From Ureibacillus acetophenoni (lineage in GTDB: Bacteria > Bacillota > Bacilli > Bacillales_A > Planococcaceae), in NCBI RefSeq assembly GCF_900220965.1, contig NZ_OBQC01000002.1:461176-525175 (forward strand): 64,000 nucleotides of DNA, given 5' to 3'. The notes beneath the pieces were generated by a model. That model was not told the origin of the DNA. It worked only from the letters and a program-made list of their open reading frames with translations, and made no database searches. This document shows, piece after piece, positions 11,047-19,963 of the stretch. How positions within the stretch are numbered: position 1 is the first letter of the stretch; each line of letters starts with the position of its first letter. The translations under genes were made by a program, and so were the position numbers.

Positions 11047-11703
11047 TTATTTTTCATTATCCATATTATTTTTAATATAATTCATCCACTCGTCATATGC
11101 TGCAAGTGCTTCTTTCTGAAAACCAAGCTGAAGCGATTTTAATAGTACTATAAGCATTGGTTTTTCTTGTTTAGTCGTTGTCTTTTTTAAAGGTGTGGCG
11201 CTATAAGCTGCAAGCTGTAACCATATTTTTAAAGCAAGTCGATTACCAGATGCAATAATGAACTCTCTTAAAATATGATCTCTAACAACGTCATTTTCTA
11301 TTTCAATTTTATAAAATAAACTTTCCCAAACAGGTAAGGCGGTTAAATCTTTATCTGAGCAAATAATTCTAATCGCTTCTTTTTCATGCATTTTTCTTAT
11401 TGCATCTAATTCTTTTACAGTTCGACTTTCTCTTAAAATAAAAGAAGCTAAAATTTCTACTAGTTGAATATTTTGCCCTGATGATAGAAAAGTACCTCCA
11501 CCTTGCCTCGTTTCGATGAGCCCAAGTAATTCTAAACTGCGCAATGCCTCCCTAACGGACGATCTACCAACATTTAATCGTTCAGATAGGACTCTTTCCG
11601 AAGGTAACTTATCTCCAGGTCTAATTTGTTCTTTATCGATTAAAACTTTTAATTGATTCACAATCTCTAAAAATACTTTTTTGTTCTCCTGTTTAGTATC
11701 CAT
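11047..11703 (-). CDS. FadR-family GntR transcriptional regulator
   Basis: A 218-aa protein with an N-terminal winged helix ([32 protein letters not shown], given here in part: [12 protein letters not shown], then [11 protein letters not shown]) and a C-terminal helical ligand domain with [12 protein letters not shown] and a degenerate FCD-like pattern. I use the ATG at 11703 with GAGGTG upstream; an alternative frame start lies 13 codons earlier without a ribosome-binding site. It is next to accD-accA, suggesting control of lipid or organic-acid metabolism. A palindrome containing the FadR-type operator core TGGTCAGACCA lies about 115 bases upstream, so autoregulation is plausible. The effector is unknown. 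Confidence 0.8.
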   Translation of the reverse strand: MDTKQENKKVFLEIVNQLKVLIDKEQIRPGDKLPSERVLSERLNVGRSSVREALRSLELLGLIETRQGGGTFLSSGQNIQLVEILASFILRESRTVKELDAIRKMHEKEAIRIICSDKDLTALPVWESLFYKIEIENDVVRDHILREFIIASGNRLALKIWLQLAAYSATPLKKTTTKQEKPMLIVLLKSLQLGFQKEALAAYDEWMNYIKNNMDNEK

Positions 11704-11810
11704 AAACACCTCACACAAAGTAAATCCTACGGAAACCTGCACCGAGATAAGGTCTTAGTCAAGTTTATATACGTATAACTGAATATTTTTATTACAAATG
11801 TAATAAAAAA

Positions 11811-11837
11811 CCTAAAAGTGGTCTGACCACTTTTAGG
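11811..11837 (-). terminator. dnaE terminator with embedded FadR-type operator palindrome
   Basis: A perfect 27-bp palindrome: 13-base arms around one central base. On the minus strand it is followed by T6, so it can terminate dnaE transcripts. Its centre (11818-11830) is GTGGTCTGACCAC, the core form of operators bound by FadR/PdhR/LldR-type regulators, and such a regulator is encoded immediately downstream. Confidence 0.7.
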
Positions 11838-11874
11838 TATAAGAATACATAAATTTTGTTTGTTTGTAAAGAAG

Positions 11875-11899
11875 AAAACTGTGCGAAATGCACAGTTTT
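11875..11899 (-). terminator. First hairpin after dnaE
   Basis: Ten-base perfect arms AAAACTGTGC and GCACAGTTTT with a GAAAT loop. The T run is better on the plus strand than on the minus strand; with the next hairpin it forms a tandem structure following dnaE. Confidence 0.5.
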
Positions 11900-11990
11900 T
11901 TCTAGAATATTAAAATAACTACGCGTTTATGTAGCTATAGTTCTGTTTTAGGTACATCTGAGTTCTTACTTTACGGCTAATAAATTTACA

Positions 11991-14900
11991 TTACTCATTA
12001 ATTTTTTGAAGTGATTTAACGATAATTTGAGGTTTATCAAAACGATATTCTAAAGTACCTTCGACTAAAACAATAATGTCCTCTTTAATCCAACCTATGA
12101 TGTTGTTATATTCTTTCGGGAAAATCGTTGTTGATATTACTCCAAACTCATCTGATATTTGTAAGAACGCCATTAATTCGCCTTTTTTCGTACGAATTTG
12201 ACGGACATTATCAACCATTCCAACAATTGTTACAAAGGTTGAAGGACGCAATGTTTTAGTAGATCTTGTGTTGTGGTGCACGTTGTTTAATCTTTGCCGT
12301 TCAATCGTTACAGGATGTAAAGATAAATAAAATCCAAGTACTTCTTTTTCAAATTGAAGTTTTAATTTTTCGGGGATTGGATCTACATCGATATATTTAG
12401 GTTTCCCAAAAATAGTAGGATTCGAAGAAAACAAATTATCTTCATCTGTTGGTCTAACTATTTTTGCATGTTTAATCGCTGCATCAATCGTAGCAAGTAA
12501 ACATGCACGATCTTTCCCAAAGTCATCTAGAGCTCCTGCTTTTATTAATGGTTCAATTTCTTTACGTGTAAACGTTGCTGCACTTAATGAAGTAGCTAAT
12601 TCAAAGATGTCTTCGAAATACTTTCCGTTTGCTTGCCGAACGCCTAGTAATTTTTTTAAAAAGTTTTGTGAGACGCCTTTTATTATTGAAAGACTACATC
12701 TGATTTTTCCATTCTCCACAACAAAATGTCGATAACTTTTTTGTATGGAAGGTCTTTCGATTTCAATCCCTTTATTTTTTGCTTCTAATATATACTGGAA
12801 AATCTTATCGGGATTTCCAATAGAGTTGGTCATAAGTGCTGCATAAAAATGGACGGGATAATTTGCTTTTAAATAAGCCATTTGATAAGAAATTAAACTG
12901 TAGGCTACTGCATGGCTTTTCGCAAATCCGTAGTTAGCAAATCGAACAATTAAATCATATACTTCTTCTGCAACTTGTTTTGAGAATCCTTGTCGAATCG
13001 ATCCTGTTACAAAAGATTCTTTCTGTTCATTTAATATATCTAATTTTTTCTTACTTACTGCTCTTCTTAATAAATCTGCTTGTCCAAAAGTAAAACCAGC
13101 CAATACGTGAGCAATTTGCATAATTTGTTCTTGGTACACTATAATTCCATAGGTTTCTTTCAAAATTGATTCAAGGACTGGGTGTGGCATAATGACAGGT
13201 TCTTTATTTGCTTTTCTACGTGCATAAGTTGAAATAAATTCCATTGGTCCAGGACGATATAATGCATTTACTGCAACAATATCTAAAATTTGTGTTGGCT
13301 TAATTTCCCTTAATGCATTTTGCATTCCTTCTGATTCTAATTGGAAAATACCAGTTGTATCCCCTTGTTGTAATAATTCATATGTCTTTTGATCGTTTAA
13401 AGGAATGTTGTTAAAATCTATTTCCACATGTTCTGTATATTGAATAGATTTACGTATTTGCTCTAAAATTGTTAAATTGCGTAAACCTAGAAAGTCCATT
13501 TTTAAAAGTCCTTGCTTTTCAACCTCTTGCATAGACCATTGCGTTAAATAAATATCATCATGCCCCTTTTCAATTGGAACTACTTCCACTAACGGTACAG
13601 GACTTAGTATAACACCTGCAGCATGTGTGGAGGAATTCCTTGGAAGACCTTCTAATTTTAATGCGACACTGAACCATCTTTTTCGAATTTCTTCTCCTTC
13701 AATCCAATTTCTTAGTTTTTCAGAAGAAGCGTATGCCTCTTTTAAGGTAATACCCAATTTGTTTGGAATTAGCTTTGAAATCATTTCAAGTGTTTCACTT
13801 TCAAAGTTAAACATTCTAGCAACGTCACGAGCTACAGCTTTTGCTGATAATGTACCAAATGTAATAATTTGTGCGACATGTTTTGTACCATATTTTTTTG
13901 CTACATACTCAATTACTTCGTTTCTTCGAGTATCTACAAAATCGATATCTATATCTGGTAAAGATATTCTTTCTGGATTTAAAAATCGTTCGAAAAGTAA
14001 TCCATACTTAATAGGATCTACTTGGGTAATTTGGAGAGCATAAGCAACTAATGAACTTGCCGATGAACCACGACCTGGTCCTGTTAAGATTCTCTCTTTA
14101 TGAGCATATTTCATAAAGTCTGAGACGATTAAAAAATAATCCGCGTAACCCATTGAGTTAATAATGCTTAACTCATATCGAAGTCGATCTAAATATTCTT
14201 CATTTGGAATGTTTCCTTGAAATCTTTCTTTCAATCCTATTAAAGCCATTTCATACAACACATCTTCCGCAGATACTCCTTCTGGAAGTGGGAACCTAGG
14301 TAAATAGGTCTGTTCATTATTAATCTCTACATGGAAACTTAATAATAGTCTTTCAGCTTCATTTAGCCACTCCGGACGGTCATGAAACCATGTAGTCCAT
14401 TGTTCTGCTGTTGGAACATATTGGTGTTCTTTTGAAATTGGTTGTACTCTTTCATTTAACTTCACACCTGTTTCAATGGCTTGTGCAACCTCAAACGAAA
14501 AATGGTCTTCCATATTTTGAAACAAACATTCATGTAGTGCGATTATTTTACATCCAAACTGATTACTTAACTGATTTGCTTTTTCTTCTAGTAGTGAACG
14601 GATTCCACCTGGGCGTGAGATACCAAAAAATAAATTTGTAGAAAAAGCTGTTGCCATTTGATTGATTGACTCAATGGCGTCATCTTGTAACCAAATCTCT
14701 TTGTTGTCCATTAATGGTAAAACAATGACTAATCCTTGCGAATACCCTAATAACCATCGATAAGGCAATGTTTCGTCGTCTCTAATTGATATGCTGCTAG
14801 TAATTTTCAACAAATTTTTATAACCGTTCGTTGTTTGGGCGTATAGAATTGCCGGAAAAGTTTTTCCATCATGAAATTGGATTTCTACTTTTAACCCAAC

Positions 14901-15080
14901 CACTGGATGGATATTAGCTTGCTTAACTTCCTGCCAAAAAGGCAAAAGCCCGTACAATTTCGTATTTACGATTGCACATGCTTTTGCCTTTTGTTGTCGT
15001 AAAAATGGGATGAGCTCATCAATACGAATTGTACTTTTTAACAGATCTGCACTTGTTCGTATTTGTGGATAAATTGTCAA
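11991..15080 (-). CDS. dnaE: DNA polymerase III DnaE-type alpha subunit
   Basis: A 1029-aa C-family replicative polymerase, expected to extend lagging-strand primers beside PolC. The polymerase core shows GPGRGSSASSLVAYAL and the catalytic acidic motif PDIDIDFVDTRR; RSTHAAGVI-like sequence appears as SSTHAAGVILS; an OB fold lies near residues 920-1000 (FVTIVGMVDNV). The N-terminal PHP domain lacks the usual metal-binding histidines (see findings). The start is a TTG at 15080 preceded by AAGGAGGG; a longer frame from 15098 would contain this ribosome-binding site within the gene. It follows nrnA by 19 bases. Confidence 0.93.
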   Translation of the reverse strand: MTIYPQIRTSADLLKSTIRIDELIPFLRQQKAKACAIVNTKLYGLLPFWQEVKQANIHPVVGLKVEIQFHDGKTFPAILYAQTTNGYKNLLKITSSISIRDDETLPYRWLLGYSQGLVIVLPLMDNKEIWLQDDAIESINQMATAFSTNLFFGISRPGGIRSLLEEKANQLSNQFGCKIIALHECLFQNMEDHFSFEVAQAIETGVKLNERVQPISKEHQYVPTAEQWTTWFHDRPEWLNEAERLLLSFHVEINNEQTYLPRFPLPEGVSAEDVLYEMALIGLKERFQGNIPNEEYLDRLRYELSIINSMGYADYFLIVSDFMKYAHKERILTGPGRGSSASSLVAYALQITQVDPIKYGLLFERFLNPERISLPDIDIDFVDTRRNEVIEYVAKKYGTKHVAQIITFGTLSAKAVARDVARMFNFESETLEMISKLIPNKLGITLKEAYASSEKLRNWIEGEEIRKRWFSVALKLEGLPRNSSTHAAGVILSPVPLVEVVPIEKGHDDIYLTQWSMQEVEKQGLLKMDFLGLRNLTILEQIRKSIQYTEHVEIDFNNIPLNDQKTYELLQQGDTTGIFQLESEGMQNALREIKPTQILDIVAVNALYRPGPMEFISTYARRKANKEPVIMPHPVLESILKETYGIIVYQEQIMQIAHVLAGFTFGQADLLRRAVSKKKLDILNEQKESFVTGSIRQGFSKQVAEEVYDLIVRFANYGFAKSHAVAYSLISYQMAYLKANYPVHFYAALMTNSIGNPDKIFQYILEAKNKGIEIERPSIQKSYRHFVVENGKIRCSLSIIKGVSQNFLKKLLGVRQANGKYFEDIFELATSLSAATFTRKEIEPLIKAGALDDFGKDRACLLATIDAAIKHAKIVRPTDEDNLFSSNPTIFGKPKYIDVDPIPEKLKLQFEKEVLGFYLSLHPVTIERQRLNNVHHNTRSTKTLRPSTFVTIVGMVDNVRQIRTKKGELMAFLQISDEFGVISTTIFPKEYNNIIGWIKEDIIVLVEGTLEYRFDKPQIIVKSLQKINE

Positions 15081-15099
15081 ACTCCATCCCTCCTTCAAA

Positions 15100-16044
15100 T
15101 TATTTATATTTGCGACAAATTTCTTTTAATTCTGAGATAACTTTGTCCGCTTCTTCCCAAGAATAGACTGTTGCACCAGATGCTAAAGGATGGCCGCCAC
15201 CGTTATATTTTTTGGCAAGTTCATTAATAATAGGTCCTTTAGAACGTAGTCGTACTCGAATTTGACAATCTTCTTCTACGAAGATTACCCAGGCACACAC
15301 ACCTTTAATGTCTCCAAATGATCCGACAAGTAAAGAAGTATCTGATGGAGTCGCATCAAATTGTTCTAGTATTTCTTTCGTTAATTTAATATAAACTGCA
15401 CCATTTTCATCAAAATGATAATTTTGATATAAGTAGCCTTGAAGTTTCAATAATTTATGATCTTTTTCATACATTCCATCAAACAATTCAGTACGATTAA
15501 ACTTATAACGTATTAAATGACCCGCGATTTCAAAGGTTTTTTCTGTAGCACTTGGAAATATAAATCGCCCAGTATCGCCAACAATCCCTGCAAATAAAAG
15601 ACGAGCAGCTTCGTCAGATAATGTCCACCCTTTATATTCACGACCTTCTACAAACAGCTCATAAATCATTTCACTAACAGAACTTGCTTCACAATCTACC
15701 CAAAGTAAATCACCATATTGATCGTCATTTGGATGGTGATCTATTTTTACTAAAAAATCCCCAGTACTATAACGATTATCATCGATTCGCTCAGTATTAG
15801 CGGTATCTGTCACAATAATTAAAGCACCAGAAAATGTTTCATCATCAACTTGATCAGGCTTTGCTAAAAACGTTAATGATTCATCATGATCACCAACAGC
15901 ATATACATTTTTTTCTGGGTAATTTGTTGAAATAATTGTTTTTAGCCCAATTTGAGAACCATATGCATCAGGATCTGGTCTCACATGACGATGAATAATA
16001 ATTGTGTCATATTTTTCTATTGCTTCGATGATTTTACGTTTCAC
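15100..16044 (-). CDS. nrnA: Bifunctional oligoribonuclease and PAP phosphatase NrnA
   Basis: A 314-aa DHH/DHHA1 phosphoesterase that degrades nano-RNA and dephosphorylates pAp. Metal-binding motifs are visible: HRHVRPDPDAYGSQIGL, VTDTANTERID, the DHH signature in KIDHHPND, and the substrate motif GGGHPLASGA near the C-terminus. The start is GTG at 16044 with GGGAGG seven bases upstream. It is directly upstream of dnaE; in B. subtilis ytrI/ytrH lie in this neighbourhood and are absent here. Confidence 0.93.
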   Translation of the reverse strand: MKRKIIEAIEKYDTIIIHRHVRPDPDAYGSQIGLKTIISTNYPEKNVYAVGDHDESLTFLAKPDQVDDETFSGALIIVTDTANTERIDDNRYSTGDFLVKIDHHPNDDQYGDLLWVDCEASSVSEMIYELFVEGREYKGWTLSDEAARLLFAGIVGDTGRFIFPSATEKTFEIAGHLIRYKFNRTELFDGMYEKDHKLLKLQGYLYQNYHFDENGAVYIKLTKEILEQFDATPSDTSLLVGSFGDIKGVCAWVIFVEEDCQIRVRLRSKGPIINELAKKYNGGGHPLASGATVYSWEEADKVISELKEICRKYK

Positions 16045-16183
16045 TCTAGTTCCTCCCGGAGATTTAATGTTTATTGTGAAATGTTAATAGCATTTTCCAT
16101 GAAAAATCGATACAATAATGACAGCTTGTCTAATTGCGGATAACTATTCGCAAAGTCGTGATTTTGTTAGGAGGTCGCTATTT

Positions 16184-16492
16184 ATGAATTTTAATTATTT
16201 TTTTCTCACAATCGTTGTGATTGCTTTTGCTGTTTATTTTTATTATAAAACAAAACAATTCAGATCCACTTTACCAATTCGTAAAAAGTGGTATAAAGCA
16301 AAGGCTGGTATTGCATTAGGTGTATTTATTATTGCCTTTGGTATAAATGCAGTAATTATTCATCAATCGTTAGTAAGTTACATAATTTGTGCAATTTTTG
16401 TTATTCTAGGTCTTGTACAAGCATATAACAATTATCTTCGTATGCGTCATGAAGGTAAGTATGTTCAAGAAGAATATGAACTAAATCGTTAA
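16184..16492 (+). CDS. ytpI: YtpI-like small membrane protein
   Basis: A 102-aa protein with an N-terminal membrane helix (residues 3-20), then two more hydrophobic segments around 42-62 and 68-85, and a charged C-terminus ending EEYELNR. Size, position and topology match B. subtilis YtpI, whose function is unknown. The ATG at 16184 has AGGAGG nine bases upstream; the frame extends 22 codons further upstream without a ribosome-binding site. It diverges from nrnA and converges on ytoI with a shared terminator. Confidence 0.8.
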   Translation: MNFNYFFLTIVVIAFAVYFYYKTKQFRSTLPIRKKWYKAKAGIALGVFIIAFGINAVIIHQSLVSYIICAIFVILGLVQAYNNYLRMRHEGKYVQEEYELNR

Positions 16493-16501
16493 ACTTAAAG
16501 G

Positions 16502-16530
16502 AAGCAATATACTTTGTATATTGCTTTTTA
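16502..16530. terminator. Bidirectional terminator between ytpI and ytoI
   Basis: Ten-base perfect arms AAGCAATATA and TATATTGCTT with a five-base loop and T-rich tail on the plus strand; A-rich flank gives a shorter tail on the minus strand. Serves two convergent genes. Confidence 0.75.
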
Positions 16531-16539
16531 CTTTTAGTC

Positions 16540-17847
16540 TTATCTTTCTAATAATTGGAACATCATCATCGCTTTTCCGACTAATGTATGATCATTAAAC
16601 ACATCAAAGTCCATCTTTACGAACTTACGGCTCATATCGAGTATATGTGGAACGATAGTAAGTACCGTTTCCATTTGGATTGGTTTAATAAAGTAAATCG
16701 TCATATTTTCAGCTACAGCATCCCCACGTTTTTTTCTTTTTAGTGCTAATGCACCAACTTCAGAAAGAAGCGTTGTGAATGCCCCGTATGAAATTGCCCC
16801 GAATTGGTTTGTCATCTGAGGTGTAACTGTAAATTCAACCATTAAATCTTCATCACTGATTAATTTAATCTCTTTTTTCACTAAGTCATCGATTGTTTCA
16901 CCGTGATGTGGTTGACGTTGTGCATGTTGTAAAGCTTTTAATACATCTTGTCGACTTATTACCCCTTGTAAAATACCGTCCTCATCTACGATTGGCAATA
17001 AGTCAATTCCTTCCCAAATCATACGATGTCCAGCAGATGCTACACTTGTTTTCATAGAAGTTGAGATAGGGTGCTTTGTCATTACTTTATCAATAGGTTC
17101 TGACGGTTCTCTTCCAATAACGTCTTTTACAGTTATCATACCAACAAGTTTTCTATTGTTCCCAACTACAGGAAATGCACCGTGACTTGTTTTTCCGTTT
17201 AAAATACGGAAATCCTCAATTGTTTGATGAGAATGTAACGTAGCCGTTTCCTCGATTGGTATATAAATATCTTCAATTAAAAGAATATCCTTTTTAATTA
17301 GTTGGTCGTAAATAGCCCGATTGATCAATGTTGCAACAGTAAACGTATCATAACTTGAAGAGATGATTGGTAGTTCAAGTTCATCAGCAAGTCGTTTTAT
17401 TTCTTCAGTTGTGTCAAAACCACCAGTTATAAGAACAGCTGCACCTTCTTTTAAAGCATTTTCCTGTGCTTTAAAACGATTCCCTACAATTAGTAAGCTA
17501 CCTGCTTCTGTATAACGCATCATATCTTCAAGTTGCATCGCACCAATAACGAATTTTGTTAAAGTTTTATGTAAACCGTTCATCCCACCTAAAACTTGTC
17601 CATCAACTATGTTAACAATTTCCGCAAAGGTTAATCGCTCAATATTTTCTTTCTTTTTCTTTTCAATACGGATTGTTCCAACACGCTCGATAGAACTTAC
17701 TAAGCTACGGTTTTCAGCTTCTTTAATAGCACGGTAGGCTGTACCTTCACTAACTCCCATATCTTTTGCTATTTGTCTAACAGAAATTTTATCTCCTACT
17801 GGTAAAGACTCAATATATTGTAATATTTTTTCATGTTTTGTAGACAT
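16540..17847 (-). CDS. ytoI: HTH-DRTGG-CBS-hotdog protein (YtoI-like)
   Basis: A 435-aa multidomain protein. In order: an N-terminal winged helix (about 1-60, VRQIAKDMGVSEGTAYRAI), a DRTGG domain (about 70-175), two CBS domains (about 180-300, with VVGNNRKLVGMITVKDVIG and LPIVDEDGILQGVISRQDVL) and a C-terminal thioesterase-like hot-dog domain (about 320-435). The architecture matches B. subtilis YtoI. It suggests a nucleotide-sensing regulator with an acyl-CoA-like domain, but the function is unknown. ATG at 17847 has AGGTGAT upstream; an 18-codon longer frame lacks a ribosome-binding site. Confidence 0.85.
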   Translation of the reverse strand: MSTKHEKILQYIESLPVGDKISVRQIAKDMGVSEGTAYRAIKEAENRSLVSSIERVGTIRIEKKKKENIERLTFAEIVNIVDGQVLGGMNGLHKTLTKFVIGAMQLEDMMRYTEAGSLLIVGNRFKAQENALKEGAAVLITGGFDTTEEIKRLADELELPIISSSYDTFTVATLINRAIYDQLIKKDILLIEDIYIPIEETATLHSHQTIEDFRILNGKTSHGAFPVVGNNRKLVGMITVKDVIGREPSEPIDKVMTKHPISTSMKTSVASAGHRMIWEGIDLLPIVDEDGILQGVISRQDVLKALQHAQRQPHHGETIDDLVKKEIKLISDEDLMVEFTVTPQMTNQFGAISYGAFTTLLSEVGALALKRKKRGDAVAENMTIYFIKPIQMETVLTIVPHILDMSRKFVKMDFDVFNDHTLVGKAMMMFQLLER

Positions 17848-17951
17848 GTCATCACCTAATTTCCAAATTAGTTCCTTATCTATTAGTGTAACATATTTCA
17901 TCTATGTATTGACATAAGTGGATTACCTATTACTAATGTACCAAATCAAAG

Positions 17952-18003
17952 AAAAAAGAGAAAGTAACATCAAAGCTTCATTATCACTTTTATGTTACTC
18001 TCT
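17952..18003 (-). terminator. Terminator after ytkL
   Basis: Arms AGAGAGTAACAT and ATGTTACTTTCTCT pair with a two-base bulge, followed on the minus strand by a T run. It separates ytkL from ytoI. Confidence 0.6.
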
Positions 18004-18013
18004 CTATGAACTA

Positions 18014-18694
18014 TTAAATTTCTACTTTTTCGCCTGGAGCTAATATTTGTACTTTTGCATCCTTTACTAATTCCTCAAACTTATTAGGGTCTTGTTCAAT
18101 CACTGGGAATGTATTGTAATGAATTGGTACAACTACTTTTGGTTTTAATAGGGAAACAGCATATGCAGCATCCTCTGGCCCCATTGTAAAGTTATCCCCA
18201 ATAGGTAAGAAAGCAACATCGATTGGATGTCGATCACCAATTAACTTCATATCTCCAAAGAGTGCAGTATCCCCAGCATGATATATTGTTAATCCTTCTG
18301 CGGAGAATAGTATTCCTCCCGGGTTACCTGCGTTAATAATCTCTCCAGTTTCAGTTTCATATACTGAACCGTGAAACGCGAGTGTATACTTTACTTTTCC
18401 AAAATCAAATTCATAAGATCCGCCAATTCCCATGTTGTGAACATTAACACCTTGAGTTGCTAAATAGTTTGCCAGTTCATTTGGCGCTACAACTAGTGCA
18501 TTTTTATCTTTAGCTAATTCAACTGTGTCACCAACATGATCATTATGTCCATGCGTTAACAAAATAGCATCTGGCTTTTCTTCCTCTACCTTTAAATCTG
18601 TTAACCCATTGCCACGAATAAATGGGTCAATAAGAATTTCTTTACCATTCGTTTTAATTTTTACAACTGAATGACCATGATATGAAATTTCCAT
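18014..18694 (-). CDS. ytkL: Metallo-beta-lactamase fold hydrolase, UPF0173 (YtkL-like)
   Basis: A 226-aa metal-dependent hydrolase. The binuclear metal motif HGHNDH is near residues 53-58 ([12 protein letters not shown]), a further His in [12 protein letters not shown], an Asp in [12 protein letters not shown] and a His in [11 protein letters not shown]. These are standard ligands of the fold; the substrate is not known. ATG at 18694 has AAGGAGG upstream. It is transcribed divergently from the M24 peptidase gene. Confidence 0.85.
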   Translation of the reverse strand: MEISYHGHSVVKIKTNGKEILIDPFIRGNGLTDLKVEEEKPDAILLTHGHNDHVGDTVELAKDKNALVVAPNELANYLATQGVNVHNMGIGGSYEFDFGKVKYTLAFHGSVYETETGEIINAGNPGGILFSAEGLTIYHAGDTALFGDMKLIGDRHPIDVAFLPIGDNFTMGPEDAAYAVSLLKPKVVVPIHYNTFPVIEQDPNKFEELVKDAKVQILAPGEKVEI

Positions 18695-18762
18695 TAAATA
18701 TCCTCCTTACAGTTATTCATTGATTTATTTCTCTCTAAAAACAAATATCCCTTCTATTTTGT

Positions 18763-18768
18763 TATAAT
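18763..18768 (+). promoter_or_regulatory. Extended -10 promoter for the M24 peptidase
   Basis: TATAAT with an upstream TG one base away (extended -10), about 50 bases before the TTG start. No convincing -35 was seen. Confidence 0.4.
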
Positions 18769-18815
18769 ATATTAGAATTTACTATTTTATTCCTAGCCAA
18801 ATGGAGGGTCAAACT

Positions 18816-19901
18816 TTGACAAAGATTAAACAAATTCAATCCTATTTAAAAGAAAAGAATCTGGATCTGGCTTTTATTACAACTCCTGACAATGTATTTT
18901 ACTTCTCTCAATTTAAGAGTAATCCTCACGAACGATTACTTGGGGTGTTAGTTTTTCAAGATGTAACACCTGTATTAGTTTGTCCAAAAATGGAAGTACC
19001 CGATGCTATCAATTCCGGCTGGCAGTATGATGTAATTGGTCATTTAGATACCGATCAGCCATTTGAACTAATTAAAGAAAAGGTTCAATTAAACAATATT
19101 ACTGTAAATAACATGGCCATTGAAAAAAGTCATTTAACCGTTGAAAGATTAGAAGCTCTCCAGCAAGTTTTCCCAAAAGCAAGTTTCACTAGACTAGATG
19201 AAAAAATTAATGAAATGCGTGTTATTAAAGATGAAGTTGAACTTGAAATAATGCGTGAAGCGGCTCGACTTGCAGACTATGCGGTTGAAGTTGGAGTGAA
19301 AGAAATTGCTGAAGGTAAAACGGAAATGGAAATATTAACAGCTATTGAAAATACAATAAAAGAAAAAGGTTACAGTATGTCCTTTGACACTATGGTATTG
19401 TCAGGCCCTAAAACTGCTTCACCACACGGTAACCCTGGTAATCGCAAAATTCAAAAAGGTGATCTAATATTATTTGATTTAGGTGTAGAATATAAAGGAT
19501 ATTGTTCTGACATTACAAGAACTTTCGCTTTTGGTAATGTATCAGATGCTCAAAAAGAGATTTATCAACTAGTTAGAAGTGCGAACGAAAAAGCAATTGA
19601 AGCAGTGAAGCCTGGTGTCCGTGTTATGGACCTTGATAAAACAGCTCGTGATATTATTACTGAAGGTGGTTATGGTGAAAATTTCACTCACCGCCTTGGC
19701 CATGGTCTTGGTATTTCAGTGCATGAGTATCCTTCTGTAACTGGTACAAATGAATTACAACTAAAAACAGGAATGGTCTTTACTATCGAACCTGGAATTT
19801 ATAACGACATTGCCGGAGTAAGAATTGAAGATGATGTTGTTGTTACAGAAACTGGTGTTGAAGTTTTAACAAAATATCCAAAAGAATTAATAATTCTATA
19901 A
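18816..19901 (+). CDS. M24 family Xaa-Pro dipeptidase-like peptidase
   Basis: A 361-aa pita-bread metallopeptidase. The N-terminal creatinase-like domain covers about 1-125. The catalytic domain shows the five metal ligands: two Asp in LFDLGVEYKG and CSDITRTF, His in HRLGHGLGISVHEYP, and Glu in IEPGIYN and RIEDDVVVT. The start is TTG at 18816 with GGAGGGTC upstream; an ATG at 18801 lies inside this ribosome-binding site and is unlikely. Specificity (Xaa-Pro dipeptidase or aminopeptidase) cannot be decided from sequence. Confidence 0.9.
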   Translation: MTKIKQIQSYLKEKNLDLAFITTPDNVFYFSQFKSNPHERLLGVLVFQDVTPVLVCPKMEVPDAINSGWQYDVIGHLDTDQPFELIKEKVQLNNITVNNMAIEKSHLTVERLEALQQVFPKASFTRLDEKINEMRVIKDEVELEIMREAARLADYAVEVGVKEIAEGKTEMEILTAIENTIKEKGYSMSFDTMVLSGPKTASPHGNPGNRKIQKGDLILFDLGVEYKGYCSDITRTFAFGNVSDAQKEIYQLVRSANEKAIEAVKPGVRVMDLDKTARDIITEGGYGENFTHRLGHGLGISVHEYPSVTGTNELQLKTGMVFTIEPGIYNDIAGVRIEDDVVVTETGVEVLTKYPKELIIL

Positions 19902-19923
19902 AATTGAAGACTTAAATAATAAA

Positions 19924-19951
19924 GGTGACGAGAATTTTCATTCTCGTCACC
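19924..19951. terminator. Bidirectional terminator between the M24 peptidase and livF
   Basis: Eleven-base perfect arms GGTGACGAGAA and TTCTCGTCACC with a six-base loop; T-rich on the plus side, A-rich flank on the other. Serves two convergent transcripts. Confidence 0.8.
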
Positions 19952-19963
19952 TTCTTTTATGCA

